Assembly (NCBI RefSeq): GCF_024436375.1
Contig: NZ_JAFMZM010000004.1
Coordinates: 1-64,000 of the forward strand
Direction: 5' to 3'
Source: Nocardioides astragali
GTDB lineage: Bacteria > Actinomycetota > Actinomycetes > Propionibacteriales > Nocardioidaceae
DNA length: 64,000 nucleotides
In this document: positions 44,844 through 55,168 of the stretch, one piece after another
How the letters are laid out: the number at the start of each line of letters is the position of its first letter
How positions within the stretch are numbered: the stretch's first letter is position 1
Notes under the pieces: generated by a model
What the model saw: only the letters and a program-made list of their open reading frames with translations
Database searches by the model: none
Told to the model about the DNA's origin: nothing
Made by a program: the position numbers and the translations under genes

Positions 44844-46223
44844 GTGAAGAGCGCCGTCGAGACCTTGAGCCCGACCCGGGCCAAGCTGACCGTCGAGGTG
44901 CCCTTCGAGGAGCTCAAGCCGAGCCTCGACGCGGCCTACCAGAAGATCGCGAAGCAGATCAACGTCCCGGGCTTCCGCCGCGGCAAGGTGCCGCCCGCGG
45001 TCATCGACCGTCAGGTCGGCCGCGGTCCGGTCCTCGACGAGGCGATCAACGCCGTCGTCCCGCAGTCCTACATGGCCGCGCTCCAGGAGCACGACCTCGA
45101 GCCGCTCGCCCAGCCGGAGATCGAGGTGACGAAGTTCGAGGACAACGAGTCCCTCGAGTTCACCGCCGAGGTCGACGTCAAGCCCGACTTCGAGCTCCCC
45201 GCCTACGACGGCCTCGAGGCCAGCGTCGACGACATCGAGATCTCCGACGCCGATGTCGACGAGCAGATCGAGGCGCTGCGCGAGCGCTTCGGCACCCTCG
45301 TCCCGGTCGAGCGGGCGGCCGCCGACGGCGACTTCGTGACCATCGACCTCGTCGCCGCCAAGGCCGGCGAGACCGTCGAGGGCGGCGAGGTCACGGGCAT
45401 GTCCTACAAGGTCGGCCGCGGCGGCATGATCGACGGCCTCGACGAGGCCCTCGTCGGGCTGAGCGCCGGCGACGAGACCACCTTCGACTCCGAGCTGGTC
45501 GGCGGCGACCTCGTCGGCGAGCCGGTCCAGGTGACCGTCAAGGTGACGGCCGTGCAGGAGCAGCAGCTCCCCGAGTACGACGACGAGTTCGCCCAGCTCG
45601 CCTCCGAGTTCGACACCGCCGAGGAGCTCACCACCGACGTGCGCGAGCGCCTCGGTCGGGGCAAGCGCCTCGAGCAGGCTGCCGCCGCCCGCGACGCGGT
45701 CCTCGAGGCGCTGCTCGAGAAGGTCGAGATCCCCCTGCCCGAGGTCATGGTGACCGACGAGCTCAACGCCCGTCGCCAGAACGTCGAGCAGCAGCTCGGC
45801 TTCGCCGGCATCACCATGGAGAAGTACCTCGAGGACGAGGGCCAGACCCAGGACGAGTTCGAGGCCGACCTCGAGCGTCGCGTCCGCGATGCGGTCGCGG
45901 CCCAGTTCATCCTCGACAAGGTGGCCAAGAAGGAGGAGTTCGGCATCGACCAGGCCGAGCTCTCCGAGCACCTGGTGCGGCGCGCCCAGCAGTCCGGGCA
46001 GGACCCGCAGGAGTTCGCCAACCACATGTTCGAGCACAACCACATCCCCGAGCTCGTGCAGGAGATCCTGCGCGGCAAGGCGCTCGCCACGATCGTCGAG
46101 TCGGCGACCGTCAAGGACGCCTCGGGCAACGTGGTCGAGCTGAAGAACCTCCGCCCCGACGGCACCATCGGCGAGCCCGTCGAGCCTGCTGGAGAGGCGA
46201 CCGCGGAGTCCGACGAGGCCTGA
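44844..46223 (+). CDS. tig: Trigger factor, ribosome-associated chaperone
   Basis: Binds at the ribosome exit and shelters nascent chains. The 459-residue protein has the ribosome-binding domain with FRRGKVPPAV (signature GFRRxKxP) at about residues 44-54, the FKBP-type peptidyl-prolyl isomerase domain (about 150-245, starting GDFVTIDLVA, with GMIDGLDEALVG), and the C-terminal helical chaperone arms (about 250-430); the acidic tail is disordered. GTG 44844 is preceded by AGGAGA; the upstream in-frame extension is not conserved-looking. It stands before the clp genes as in other actinobacteria, though a divergent kinase/MarR pair now separates them. Confidence 0.96.
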   Translation: MKSAVETLSPTRAKLTVEVPFEELKPSLDAAYQKIAKQINVPGFRRGKVPPAVIDRQVGRGPVLDEAINAVVPQSYMAALQEHDLEPLAQPEIEVTKFEDNESLEFTAEVDVKPDFELPAYDGLEASVDDIEISDADVDEQIEALRERFGTLVPVERAAADGDFVTIDLVAAKAGETVEGGEVTGMSYKVGRGGMIDGLDEALVGLSAGDETTFDSELVGGDLVGEPVQVTVKVTAVQEQQLPEYDDEFAQLASEFDTAEELTTDVRERLGRGKRLEQAAAARDAVLEALLEKVEIPLPEVMVTDELNARRQNVEQQLGFAGITMEKYLEDEGQTQDEFEADLERRVRDAVAAQFILDKVAKKEEFGIDQAELSEHLVRRAQQSGQDPQEFANHMFEHNHIPELVQEILRGKALATIVESATVKDASGNVVELKNLRPDGTIGEPVEPAGEATAESDEA

Positions 46224-46244
46224 CCTCGGCCCCACGGCACACGA

Positions 46245-46273
46245 CCGGCGTCCACCCCTCGGGTGGGCGCCGG
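46245..46273 (+). terminator. Terminator hairpin behind tig
   Basis: CCGGCG-T-CCACCC and GGGTGG-G-CGCCGG pair around CTC, a 13-bp stem with one T-G pair, 21 nt beyond the tig stop and also behind the convergent kinase gene. Confidence 0.75.
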
Positions 46274-46297
46274 TCTGCGTTGGTGGCGCGGGGCTGC

Positions 46298-47506
46298 TCA
46301 GGCAGCGTGCTCCGTCGCAGCCAGGACGTCGAGCGCGTAGCGGGCGATGCCGGCGCGTTGCCGTGCCCAGTGGTCGAAGCCGGCCCGGAAGTCGTCGCCG
46401 ACGCCTCCTGAGGCCTCGAGCGCGGCCTCCTCCTGGATCATCTCCGTGGGGAGACTGGGCAGGCCGTTGAAGAGCATCAGGCTCACGGCGTGGCTGCGGC
46501 GGACCTCGGCGAGGGGGACCTCGAGCCCCTCGTCAGCCAGCCCGGCGGCGTACGCCTCCACGCACGCCGCGGCGCGGTCCGGCAGGTCGCCGGCGTCCTG
46601 CCGCCCGAGCTGGATGTCACCGACGAGGAGCTGGGACAGGTCGAACCCGACCGGCTGGGGCCGCCAGAAGCCGAAGTCGATCAGCGTGAACCCGGGGTCG
46701 CCACGGCGGCGCAGCAGGTTGTTGGGACAGGCGTCGCCGTGTGAGGCCAGGTGCCGGCTGACCGAGTACTCGCGGGCCAGCGCGTCGAGGTGGCGGGCGG
46801 TGCGGGTGAGGTCCTCGCGCATCTCGCCGAAGTGCTCGGAGACTGCCGGGTGCTGCCACGTGGCGTCGTCATGGAGGCCGGGCAGCACGGTGTAGCCCAA
46901 CCGGCCCGCGACGAAGTAGTCGATGTGCCATGGCTGGGGGTCGATCCCGGCCAGGGGAGCGACCCGACGGCTGCCGGAGAGGCGGCCGAGCAGCCGTGCC
47001 GCGCGGACGCTGTCGTCGGTCGTCCAGGGGATCTTGTCGGCGTCAACCGCCTCGAGCCACAGCACGGCGGTCTGGTCGGGACGCTCGTCGACCCGCAGGC
47101 CGCGCGGCATGGTGAGGCCTGCGGGGAGCCGATCGGCGAGGTCGGAGGCGTAGAGCAGCGGCTCGGCGCGCCAGGGCACCGAGTCGCCAGCCCACTCGCC
47201 GACCTCGGGCGGGACGAACGCGAACGCGGGGGAGTGGCGCCAGTGGTGGACGCGCTTGACGAACAGGGTGAACCCCCGCGGACCGCCCCCGGCGTCGGCG
47301 TGCCCCCGGACCCACGTGCGCGCTCCCGTCAGGATCGAGGGGACGTCGTAGTCGACCGTCTCCGCCTCGGAATCGAGCAGCTCCACCTCGGTGACCTGCC
47401 AGAGGTCCGCCACCATCGCGGCCAGCTCGGCGTCGCTCACGTCGTCGTCGCCCAGCACCTCACGCCGGTGGCACCCGGGGGCCGCAAGCGTGAAAGTTGC
47501 TTTCAT
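46298..47506 (-). CDS. Aminoglycoside phosphotransferase (APH) fold kinase-like protein
   Basis: A 402-residue protein with an APH/choline-kinase domain in its second half: HGDACPNNLLRR (the HGDxxxxN catalytic loop) and LIDFGFWRP (DFG-like metal site), with a short N-lobe (RGFTLFVKRVHHW). It probably phosphorylates a small molecule; antibiotic resistance cannot be inferred from the fold. ATG 47506 lies inside the first of two 15-bp repeats in the shared promoter with a MarR gene. That arrangement suggests the MarR protein regulates it. The C-terminus ends near the tig terminator. Confidence 0.8.
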   Translation of the reverse strand: MKATFTLAAPGCHRREVLGDDDVSDAELAAMVADLWQVTEVELLDSEAETVDYDVPSILTGARTWVRGHADAGGGPRGFTLFVKRVHHWRHSPAFAFVPPEVGEWAGDSVPWRAEPLLYASDLADRLPAGLTMPRGLRVDERPDQTAVLWLEAVDADKIPWTTDDSVRAARLLGRLSGSRRVAPLAGIDPQPWHIDYFVAGRLGYTVLPGLHDDATWQHPAVSEHFGEMREDLTRTARHLDALAREYSVSRHLASHGDACPNNLLRRRGDPGFTLIDFGFWRPQPVGFDLSQLLVGDIQLGRQDAGDLPDRAAACVEAYAAGLADEGLEVPLAEVRRSHAVSLMLFNGLPSLPTEMIQEEAALEASGGVGDDFRAGFDHWARQRAGIARYALDVLAATEHAA

Positions 47507-47534
47507 GATCAGAAACGGTAAGTTGCTTTCATGA
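47494..47534. promoter_or_regulatory. Direct 15-bp repeats containing both divergent start codons
   Basis: AAGTTGCTTTCATGA occurs at 47494-47508 and 47520-47534. The first is part of GAAAG-TTG-CTTTC, a small palindrome. Because the unit ends in the self-complementary TCATGA, copy 1 supplies the ATG of the kinase on the minus strand and copy 2 the ATG of marR on the plus strand. A protein bound to both would block both genes. Confidence 0.7.
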
Positions 47535-48034
47535 CTGGTGTCAACAGGTCGCCGGCGGTGGAGCCCCACCTGCCCATGCTGATGGGGATGGTCTTCGGGC
47601 ACCTCCGTGAACGCCTGGCCCAGGAGGCTCCGGAGCTGCGTCCCTCGCAGCTTCGAGTGCTGGAGTGGCTGCCCGCGGAAGGCCTGACGATCAGCGAGCT
47701 GGCCGAGTGCGCCGAGATGACCACCCAGGGGTGCGGGCAGTTCGTCCGCCAGCTCGCCGCGCTCGGCATGGTGGAGGTGTCCGTGGCCGACCACGACGCC
47801 AGGGCTCGACGGGTCCGCATCACTCCCGCCGGGCGGGAGGCGGTGGCCCGCGGGACCGCGGTGCTGCAGGCGTACGACGAGGCCTGGGCCCAACGGGTCG
47901 GCGTCGAGCGCTACCGGGTGTTCCGCGAGGTCCTGGCGGAGGTCGCGCTCGGCTCGGCGCAACCCCAAGCCGTGGAATCCGCTGTGGGCGAACAGGGTGG
48001 GTTCTCGCGTGGAAGTGTCCGACCTTCCGGCTAG
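47531..48034 (+). CDS. MarR family transcriptional regulator
   Basis: A 167-residue winged-helix protein: [40 protein letters not shown] as the recognition region and the wing [20 protein letters not shown], then C-terminal helices. ATG 47531 lies within the second 15-bp repeat, so the transcript is probably short-leadered or leaderless, and autorepression is likely. Divergent from the APH-like gene. Its 3' end contains the probable ClgR site and part of the clpP1 promoter region. Confidence 0.87.
   Translation: MTGVNRSPAVEPHLPMLMGMVFGHLRERLAQEAPELRPSQLRVLEWLPAEGLTISELAECAEMTTQGCGQFVRQLAALGMVEVSVADHDARARRVRITPAGREAVARGTAVLQAYDEAWAQRVGVERYRVFREVLAEVALGSAQPQAVESAVGEQGGFSRGSVRPSG
47980..47993 (-). 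promoter_or_regulatory. Probable ClgR operator upstream of clpP1
   Basis: CGC-TGTGG-GCGAAC, on the other strand GTTCGC-N5-GCG, is exactly the ClgR consensus described for Streptomyces clp genes. It is centred 58 bp upstream of the clpP1 start/likely transcription start, a usual activator position. It lies inside the 3' end of marR. Binding is inferred from the motif. Confidence 0.75.
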
Positions 48035-48037
48035 TGT
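48032..48037 (+). promoter_or_regulatory. clpP1 -10 promoter element
   Basis: TAGTGT, seven nt before GTG 48045. No good -35 hexamer lies 17 nt upstream, which fits activator-dependent transcription from the ClgR site. Confidence 0.65.
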
Positions 48038-48044
48038 CGCCAGC

Positions 48045-48686
48045 GTGAACCACAACTCCAGCCCAGCCCTCTCCCCCGAGATGAACGGCGCCGGTGGGAT
48101 GTATGGCCTCGACGACCACATCTACCAGCGACTCCTCCGCGAGCGCATCGTCTTCCTCGGCTCGGAGGTGCGCGACCAGAACGCCAACGCGATCTGTGCG
48201 CAGCTCCTGCTGCTCTCCGCCGAGGACCCGGAGGCCGACATCTTCCTCCACATCAACAGCCCCGGCGGCTCCGTCGATGCCGGCATGGCCATCTACGACA
48301 CGATGAACTACATCCCCAACGACGTCGCGACCGTCGGCATGGGACTGGCGGCCTCGATGGGTCAGTTCCTGCTCTGCGCCGGCACCAAGGGCAAGCGCTA
48401 CGCGCTCCCGCACGCGCGGATCATGATGCACCAGCCCTCCTCGGGGATGGGCGGCTCGGCCTCTGACATCAAGATCCAGGCGCAGCAGTCCCTCCACATC
48501 AAGAAGGTGCTGCTCGACCTGATCGCCGAGCACACCGGCCAGAGCGTGGAGCAGGTCGTGGCCGACGCCGACCGCGACCGGTGGTTCACCGCGGAGCAGG
48601 CCGTCGAGTACGGCCTGGTCGACAAGGTCGTCACCAATGCCCGCGAAGCCGCCGACGAGGGCCGCCCGGCCAGGACGAAGGACTGA
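48045..48686 (+). CDS. clpP1: ATP-dependent Clp protease proteolytic subunit 1
   Basis: A 213-residue serine protease subunit. The catalytic triad is visible: Ser104 in GLAASMGQ, His129 in [10 protein letters not shown] and an Asp about 50 residues later. In actinobacteria ClpP1 and ClpP2 form mixed two-ring tetradecamers with ClpX or ClpC1. GTG 48045 is chosen because the -10 TAGTGT is 7 nt upstream; there is no ribosome binding site. It is followed by clpP2 after 3 bp, one operon. Confidence 0.96.
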   Translation: MNHNSSPALSPEMNGAGGMYGLDDHIYQRLLRERIVFLGSEVRDQNANAICAQLLLLSAEDPEADIFLHINSPGGSVDAGMAIYDTMNYIPNDVATVGMGLAASMGQFLLCAGTKGKRYALPHARIMMHQPSSGMGGSASDIKIQAQQSLHIKKVLLDLIAEHTGQSVEQVVADADRDRWFTAEQAVEYGLVDKVVTNAREAADEGRPARTKD

Positions 48687-48689
48687 CCC

Positions 48690-49298
48690 ATGAACTACTA
48701 CATCCCGCAGTGGGAAGAGCGGACCTCCTACGGTTTCCGCCGCATCGACCCCTACGCGAAGCTCTTCGAAGAGCGCATCATCTACCTCGGCACGCCGATC
48801 AGCGACGACGTGGCCAACGCGGTCATCGCCCAGCTGATGTGCCTGGAGACGATGAACCCCGACACCGACATCAGCATCTACATCAACAGCCCCGGTGGAT
48901 CGTTCACGGCGCTGACGGCGATCTACGACACGATGCGGTTCATCAAGCCCGACGTGCAGACCGTGTGCCTGGGCCAGGCCGCCTCTGCGGCGGCGATCCT
49001 GCTGGGCGCCGGCGCCAAGGGCAAGCGGATGGCGCTGCCCAACAGCCGCATCCTGATCCACCAGCCCTACACCGAGGGCACGTTCGGCCAGACCTCCGAC
49101 ATCGAGATCCAGGCCAACGAGATCCTGCGGATGCGCGAGCTCCTCGAGCGGATGATCGCCGACTCGAGCGGCAAGGACATCGACCAGGTCAGCCGCGACA
49201 TCGAGCGCGACAAGATCCTGACCGCCGAGCAGGCGGTCGAGTACGGCCTCATCGACGCGGTGATCGAGTCGCGCAAGGGCGCCCCGGCGCTCGCCTGA
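48690..49298 (+). CDS. clpP2: ATP-dependent Clp protease proteolytic subunit 2
   Basis: A 202-residue Clp protease subunit, partner of ClpP1. Triad: Ser99 in GQAASAAAI, His124 in RILIHQPYTEG, Asp later. The start MNYYIPQWEERTSYGF and the YTEGTFGQTSDIEIQ loop are typical of actinobacterial ClpP2, which carries the hydrophobic pockets for ClpX/ClpC1. GAAGGA precedes ATG 48690. A strong hairpin separates it from clpX. Confidence 0.96.
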   Translation: MNYYIPQWEERTSYGFRRIDPYAKLFEERIIYLGTPISDDVANAVIAQLMCLETMNPDTDISIYINSPGGSFTALTAIYDTMRFIKPDVQTVCLGQAASAAAILLGAGAKGKRMALPNSRILIHQPYTEGTFGQTSDIEIQANEILRMRELLERMIADSSGKDIDQVSRDIERDKILTAEQAVEYGLIDAVIESRKGAPALA

Positions 49299-49332
49299 GG
49301 ATGAGCAAATCATGACCCACGACATCTCGTGT

Positions 49333-49353
49333 CCGGCCCCCGCCGGGGGCCGG
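49333..49353 (+). terminator. Strong hairpin between clpP2 and clpX
   Basis: CCGGCCCCC (49333-49341) and GGGGGCCGG (49345-49353) form a perfect 9-bp stem with a GCC loop, 34 nt after the clpP2 stop and 80 nt before clpX. It may terminate or attenuate read-through into clpX, or protect the clpP1P2 mRNA end. Confidence 0.65.
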
Positions 49354-49432
49354 CACGGGGTACCGTCGTGGGGCCTGATGCAAGGTGTTGACAGCCGGAC
49401 CCCCCGCCCGGCGAGACTGGAGGACACAACTC

Positions 49433-50712
<1,280 letters not shown>

Positions 50713-50713
<1 letters not shown>

Positions 50714-50730
50714 GGCGGATCGGTCCGCCT
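50713..50730 (+). terminator. Short hairpin at the clpX stop
   Basis: AGGCGGA (50713-50719) and TCCGCCT (50724-50730) around TCGG, starting in the clpX stop codon. No T-run. Confidence 0.5.
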
Positions 50731-50846
50731 GGCCCGATGTGACCATGCCGGTCTAGTCATTTCGGGCCATTCCGGACCATCGGTGATGATCACGCGTCAT
50801 GACCCCTTCACACTGGCGTCTCGAAAGCATGTGGGAAGGGGAACCC

Positions 50847-51515
50847 GTGGGGGTTGACCAGAAGCGGCCGCTCGTCGGGTTCGCGTTCGTAGCCGTGCTC
50901 TGCGCCCTCTTGATGACCATCTCGGTCGGGCGTGGCTGGGCCGACGTCTTCCAGCCCGGCAAGCCCATCGCGGCAGCCGCGCTCGGTGGCCCGGCCGACG
51001 GCGAGCCGGCTACGGTGACGCAGCCGAGTGCCCTGGCGGACGACGCCGAGATCTCGATCCCCGTCGAGCTGAGCGCCCAGCCGCTGGGCGTCTCGGTCGG
51101 CGCCCCGGTGTCGACGGAGTCGGTAGCCACGTCCGGCTCGCGCTCGACCGCAGGCTCGGGGTCGACGTCCCGCTCCCGGACCACTGAGTCCCTCGCCTCC
51201 CTCCGGATCGCTGCCCGGGAGACCGCAGCTGACCGCACCGCTGCCCGTCCGGGCAAGGACGCGGACCGCAAGGCTGCGCGTCAGGCGGAGAAGGCGGACC
51301 GCAAGACCGACACCGACCGCCAGGCCGAGAAGGCGGACCGCAAGGCGGACCGCCAGACCGAGAAGGCGGACCGCAAGGCCGACCGCCAGGCCGACCGCCA
51401 GGCCGCGAAGGCGGACCGCAAGGCCGCCCGTCAGGCGGCGAAGGCTGATCGCAAGGCCCGCAAGGCTGCGGCGAAGGCCGCCCGCAAGAGCGGCAGGGCG
51501 CCCCGCAGGGCGTAG
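50847..51515 (+). CDS. Hypothetical membrane-anchored protein with basic Lys/Arg/Ala/Asp repeat tail
   Basis: A 222-residue protein: one N-terminal membrane helix (RPLVGFAFVAVLCALLMTIS, about residues 8-28), an acidic/Ser-rich middle (about 45-130), then about 80 residues of degenerate repeats built from ADRKADRQ, AEKADRK and AARQAAKADRK, ending RKSGRAPRRA. The tail resembles histone-H1-like or nucleoid-binding tails in composition, but the preceding anchor or signal suggests it faces outward or is tethered at the membrane. GTG 50847 follows GGGAAGGGG; a frame from 50799 is the alternative. Convergent with valS, 14 bp apart. Function unknown. Confidence 0.7.
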   Translation: MGVDQKRPLVGFAFVAVLCALLMTISVGRGWADVFQPGKPIAAAALGGPADGEPATVTQPSALADDAEISIPVELSAQPLGVSVGAPVSTESVATSGSRSTAGSGSTSRSRTTESLASLRIAARETAADRTAARPGKDADRKAARQAEKADRKTDTDRQAEKADRKADRQTEKADRKADRQADRQAAKADRKAARQAAKADRKARKAAAKAARKSGRAPRRA

Positions 51516-51529
51516 TCGCCCGAGCGGAC

Positions 51530-54163
51530 TCAGTCCTCCGTCGGTGCCAGCTCGGCGCTGACCCGCAGCTCCTTGGCGGACTCGTCGGCGACGAACTCCA
51601 GCTCGCCCACGATGGTGCCGACTGCCCGTAGGTCGTCCTGCGCCTCCTGAGCCGCCGTGACCAGAGCCTCGGGTCCGGTGATCACCACGCGCGACAGGGG
51701 CGCCCGCATCTTGGCCTTGGCCTGCGACTTCGCCCCCCGGATCCCGGTGAGGGCCGCCGCGACGGCGTCGAGGACCAGCGGCTGCGAGGCCGCGGCGGAG
51801 CCGAGGTCGGCCGCGGTGGGCCAAGCGGCGTGGTGGATCGAGCCGTCCTGCCACCACGACCAGACCTCCTCGGTCGCGTAGGGGAGGAACGGAGCCAGCA
51901 GCCGGAGCTGGGTGTGGAGCGCGATCGCGAGCGTCGCCCGGGCGGACTCGGTGGCCGGGCCGCCGTCGCCGTTGTAGGCGCGCTCCTTGACCAGCTCGAG
52001 GTAGTCGTCGCAGAACTCCCAGAAGAACTTCTCGGTGACCTCGAGAGCGGTGGTGTAGTCGTACGCGTCGAACGCCTCGGTGGCCATGCGCACGACCGTC
52101 TCGAGACGGCCCAGCAGCGCGCAGTCGACCGGGGCGCTCACCGCACTGGGGACCAGCGTGGTCGCGCCGACGTTGCCGAGCACGAACTTCGAGGCGTTGA
52201 GGACCTTCATCGCCAGTCGGCGCCCGACCTTCATCTGCGACTCGTCGAACGGCGAGTCGGCGCCGGGTCGCCCGATCGCGGCACGCCACCGGACAGCGTC
52301 GGCGCCGTACTTGTCGAGGATGTCGGTCGGCACGACCACATTCCCCCTGGACTTCGACATCTTCTTGCGGTCCGGGTCGACGATGAACCCGGAGATCATC
52401 GCGTGCGACCACGGCACGGCCTGGTGCTCGAAGTCGGAGCGGACCACGCGCGAGAACAGCCAGGTGCGGATGATGTCGTGCGCGTGGGTGGCGAGGTCGT
52501 AAGGGAAGACGCGCGAGAACAGGTCGTCGTCGACCTCCCACATGCCGGCGATCTGCGGCGTGAGCGAGGAGGTCGCCCAGGTGTCCATCACGTCGGGATC
52601 GCCCATGAAGCCGCCGGGCTTCCCGCGCTGGTCCTCGGCGTAGCCGTACGGTGCCTGCGTGGACGGATCGACTGGCAGCTGGTCCTCGGAGGGCATCAGC
52701 GGGTGGTCGTGGTCCGGCTCGCCGTCGGCGTCGAGGGGGTACCAGACCGGGAACGGGATGCCGAAGAAGCGCTGCCGCGAGATGAGCCAGTCGCCGTTGA
52801 GGCCGCCGACCCAGTTGTCGTAGCGGTGCTTCATGTGCGCAGGGATCCAGGTGATCTCCTCGCCGCGGACGAGCATCTCCTTGCGCAGCGCTGCGTCCCT
52901 CCCGCCGTTCTTGATGTACCACTGGCGGGTGGCGACGATCTCGAGCGGCTTGTCGCCCTTCTCGTAGAAGTTGGCCATCCGCTGGGTCGGGGTGGGGTCG
53001 CCGTCGAGGTCGCCGGCCTCGCGCAGCAGCGCGACCATCGCCTCGCGGGCACTGAAAGTCGTCTTGCCGGCGAGCTCGGCGTACGCCGTCGAGGCAGCGT
53101 CCGCGGCCAGCCACGGGGGTGTCTCGCGGACCAGGCGGCCGTCACGGCCGACGACGGTGCGGACGGGAAGGCTCAGCTCGCGCCACCACATCACGTCGGT
53201 GAGGTCACCGAAGGTGCAGCACATCGCGATGCCGGCGCCCTTGTCGGGCTCGGCCGCCGGGTGGGGGAGCACCGGGATCTCGACACCGAAGACCGGCGAG
53301 GTCACGGTGGTGCCGAAGACGTCCTGGTAGCGCTCGTCGTCGGGGTGCGCGATCAGCGCGACGACGCTGGGGATCAGCTCCGGTCGTGTCGTCTCGATGT
53401 GGATCGGGGTGCCGTCAGGGCGGTGGAACGCGACGCGGTGGTAGTGGCCCGGGTAGTCGCGTGCCTCGAGCTCGGCCTGGGCGACGGCGGTCTGGAAGGT
53501 GACGTCCCACAGGGTCGGTGCCTCGGAGAGGTAGGCCTCGCCGCGGGCGTAGTTGCGCAGGAACGCCCGCTGGCTGACCGTGCGGGAGTGGTCGCCGATG
53601 GTGGTGTAGGTCGGGTTCCACTGCACCGAGAGGCCGAGCTGGCGCCACACCGCCTCGAAGGCCTTCTCGTCCTCGACGACCAGCTGCTCGCACAGCTCGA
53701 TGAAGTTGGGACGGCTGACCGGGACCTGCCGCTTCGGGTCCGGCTTCTCCGGCGGGGTGAAGTCGGCGTCGTAGGGCAGCGAGGGGTCGCACCGGACGCC
53801 GAAGTAGTTCTGCACGCGACGCTCGGTCGGGAGCCCGTTGTCGTCCCAGCCGATCGGGTAGAAGACGGCCTTGCCCTGCATCCGCTGGTAGCGCGCGATC
53901 AGGTCGGGGTGGCTGTACGAGTAGACGTGGCCGACGTGGAGCGAGCCGCTCACGGTCGGCGGCGGCGTGTCGATGGAGTAGACGTTCTCCCGCGGCTGGG
54001 TGCGGTCGAAGGCGTAGGTGTCGTTCTCGGCCCACGTCCTGGACCACTTCTCCTCCAGGCCTTCCAGCGCCGGACGCTCCGGTACGACGACGGCACGCAG
54101 GTCGGTGCTCGTGGTCGTGTCCGGGCCGGAGTCCGGGGTCTGGGTGGCAGGAGTGTCAGTCAT
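51530..54163 (-). CDS. valS: Valyl-tRNA synthetase, archaeal-like type
   Basis: Charges tRNA-Val. The 877-residue class I enzyme has HVGH at residues 76-79 ([20 protein letters not shown]), an editing (CP1) domain with [20 protein letters not shown] and [29 protein letters not shown], and a helical anticodon domain. The editing and HIGH-region wording is that of archaeal and rickettsial ValS, not the usual bacterial form (TTRPETMLGD, GSLHMGHAL). It lacks the long C-terminal coiled coil of typical bacterial ValS. ATG 54163 with TAGACT 7 nt upstream (leaderless). Confidence 0.93.
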   Translation of the reverse strand: MTDTPATQTPDSGPDTTTSTDLRAVVVPERPALEGLEEKWSRTWAENDTYAFDRTQPRENVYSIDTPPPTVSGSLHVGHVYSYSHPDLIARYQRMQGKAVFYPIGWDDNGLPTERRVQNYFGVRCDPSLPYDADFTPPEKPDPKRQVPVSRPNFIELCEQLVVEDEKAFEAVWRQLGLSVQWNPTYTTIGDHSRTVSQRAFLRNYARGEAYLSEAPTLWDVTFQTAVAQAELEARDYPGHYHRVAFHRPDGTPIHIETTRPELIPSVVALIAHPDDERYQDVFGTTVTSPVFGVEIPVLPHPAAEPDKGAGIAMCCTFGDLTDVMWWRELSLPVRTVVGRDGRLVRETPPWLAADAASTAYAELAGKTTFSAREAMVALLREAGDLDGDPTPTQRMANFYEKGDKPLEIVATRQWYIKNGGRDAALRKEMLVRGEEITWIPAHMKHRYDNWVGGLNGDWLISRQRFFGIPFPVWYPLDADGEPDHDHPLMPSEDQLPVDPSTQAPYGYAEDQRGKPGGFMGDPDVMDTWATSSLTPQIAGMWEVDDDLFSRVFPYDLATHAHDIIRTWLFSRVVRSDFEHQAVPWSHAMISGFIVDPDRKKMSKSRGNVVVPTDILDKYGADAVRWRAAIGRPGADSPFDESQMKVGRRLAMKVLNASKFVLGNVGATTLVPSAVSAPVDCALLGRLETVVRMATEAFDAYDYTTALEVTEKFFWEFCDDYLELVKERAYNGDGGPATESARATLAIALHTQLRLLAPFLPYATEEVWSWWQDGSIHHAAWPTAADLGSAAASQPLVLDAVAAALTGIRGAKSQAKAKMRAPLSRVVITGPEALVTAAQEAQDDLRAVGTIVGELEFVADESAKELRVSAELAPTED

Positions 54164-54241
54164 GGGCGGAAGTCTATTGACGGGCCTCCGGCCTGCGAAA
54201 ACAGGTGTCGATCCGGTGTCCCGGGGCCCTAGCGTGGCCGG

Positions 54242-55159
54242 ATGCACAGTGAGTTCGAGCTGGAGTTCTTCGACGCCCCTCAGCCCTTCCTCGACGCCGC
54301 TGCCGACGTGCTCGCCTCCGACCCCGTGCTCGGCAGCGTCATCGCGAGTGTCAGTCAGCGAACCGCCCGCGAGCTCGAGGACGGGCGGGACTCGTGGGCC
54401 GAGGTCGGGGCCCCGTTCGCGCGGTGGTGGCTGGTCGTCCGTGACGGCTCCGGTGCGGTCGTCAGCGCTGCGATGCGGACCGCGCCCTTCAAGCCCTACC
54501 CGACCTTCGCCATGCCGATGGCAGACAGCGCTGCTCGTTCCCTCGCCGCCGTGCTGCACGAGCGGGGCGAGCTCCTCGCCGGCTGCAACGGCGCCCTGCC
54601 GGGTTCCGAGGTGCTGGCGCGCTCGACCGCCGAGCTGGTCGGCGGAGAGGTCGTCGTCGACAAGGCGACCCGGCTCTGGGAGGCCACGTCGGTCGAGGTG
54701 CCGCCGGCGCCCGAGGGCCGGCTGCGCCGGGCCACGGAGGATGACGCCGAGCTGGTGCTGTCGTGGTTCGAGGCGTTCCACGCCGAGGCCGACGAGCAGG
54801 CCGGGCGTGAGCCCGACCGCGCCTCCGGCGAGCACAACACCCTCGACAGCGTGCTCGTCCGGATCCGCGAGGGCGTCGAGTGGCTGTGGGAGCTGCCCGA
54901 CGGGACGATCGCGCACCTGAGCGGCGCCGGCCTGCCGTCGTACGGCGTCTCGCGGATCGGTCCGGTCTTCACGCCGAGGGAGTTCCGCGGTCGCGGCATC
55001 GCGTCGTACGTCGTCGGCGAGCTCACCCGGCGCGGCCTCGAGGCAGGCCACCGGATGTGCCTGTTCACCGACCAGGCCAACCCGACGTCGAACAAGATCT
55101 ATGCCGGCCTGGGCTACGAGCCGGTGGTGGACATGGCGGAGCACCTCGTCCGCCCCTAG
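54242..55159 (+). CDS. GNAT family N-acetyltransferase
   Basis: A 305-residue protein whose C-terminal half (about 165-300) is a GNAT domain: [36 protein letters not shown] with the acetyl-CoA loop (Arg-Gly-Arg-Gly-Ile-Ala), and [12 protein letters not shown] at the end. The N-terminal half resembles the same fold but has lost the pantetheine loop, as in tandem-GNAT proteins. The acceptor substrate is unknown. ATG 54242 with TAGCGT 6 nt upstream; divergent from valS. Confidence 0.83.
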   Translation: MHSEFELEFFDAPQPFLDAAADVLASDPVLGSVIASVSQRTARELEDGRDSWAEVGAPFARWWLVVRDGSGAVVSAAMRTAPFKPYPTFAMPMADSAARSLAAVLHERGELLAGCNGALPGSEVLARSTAELVGGEVVVDKATRLWEATSVEVPPAPEGRLRRATEDDAELVLSWFEAFHAEADEQAGREPDRASGEHNTLDSVLVRIREGVEWLWELPDGTIAHLSGAGLPSYGVSRIGPVFTPREFRGRGIASYVVGELTRRGLEAGHRMCLFTDQANPTSNKIYAGLGYEPVVDMAEHLVRP

Positions 55160-55168
55160 TCTCGTCGG

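Noticed and set aside
46298..47506. Calling the APH-fold protein an antibiotic resistance gene
   Set aside because: Only the generic catalytic loop is seen; most chromosomal members of this fold act on other small molecules.
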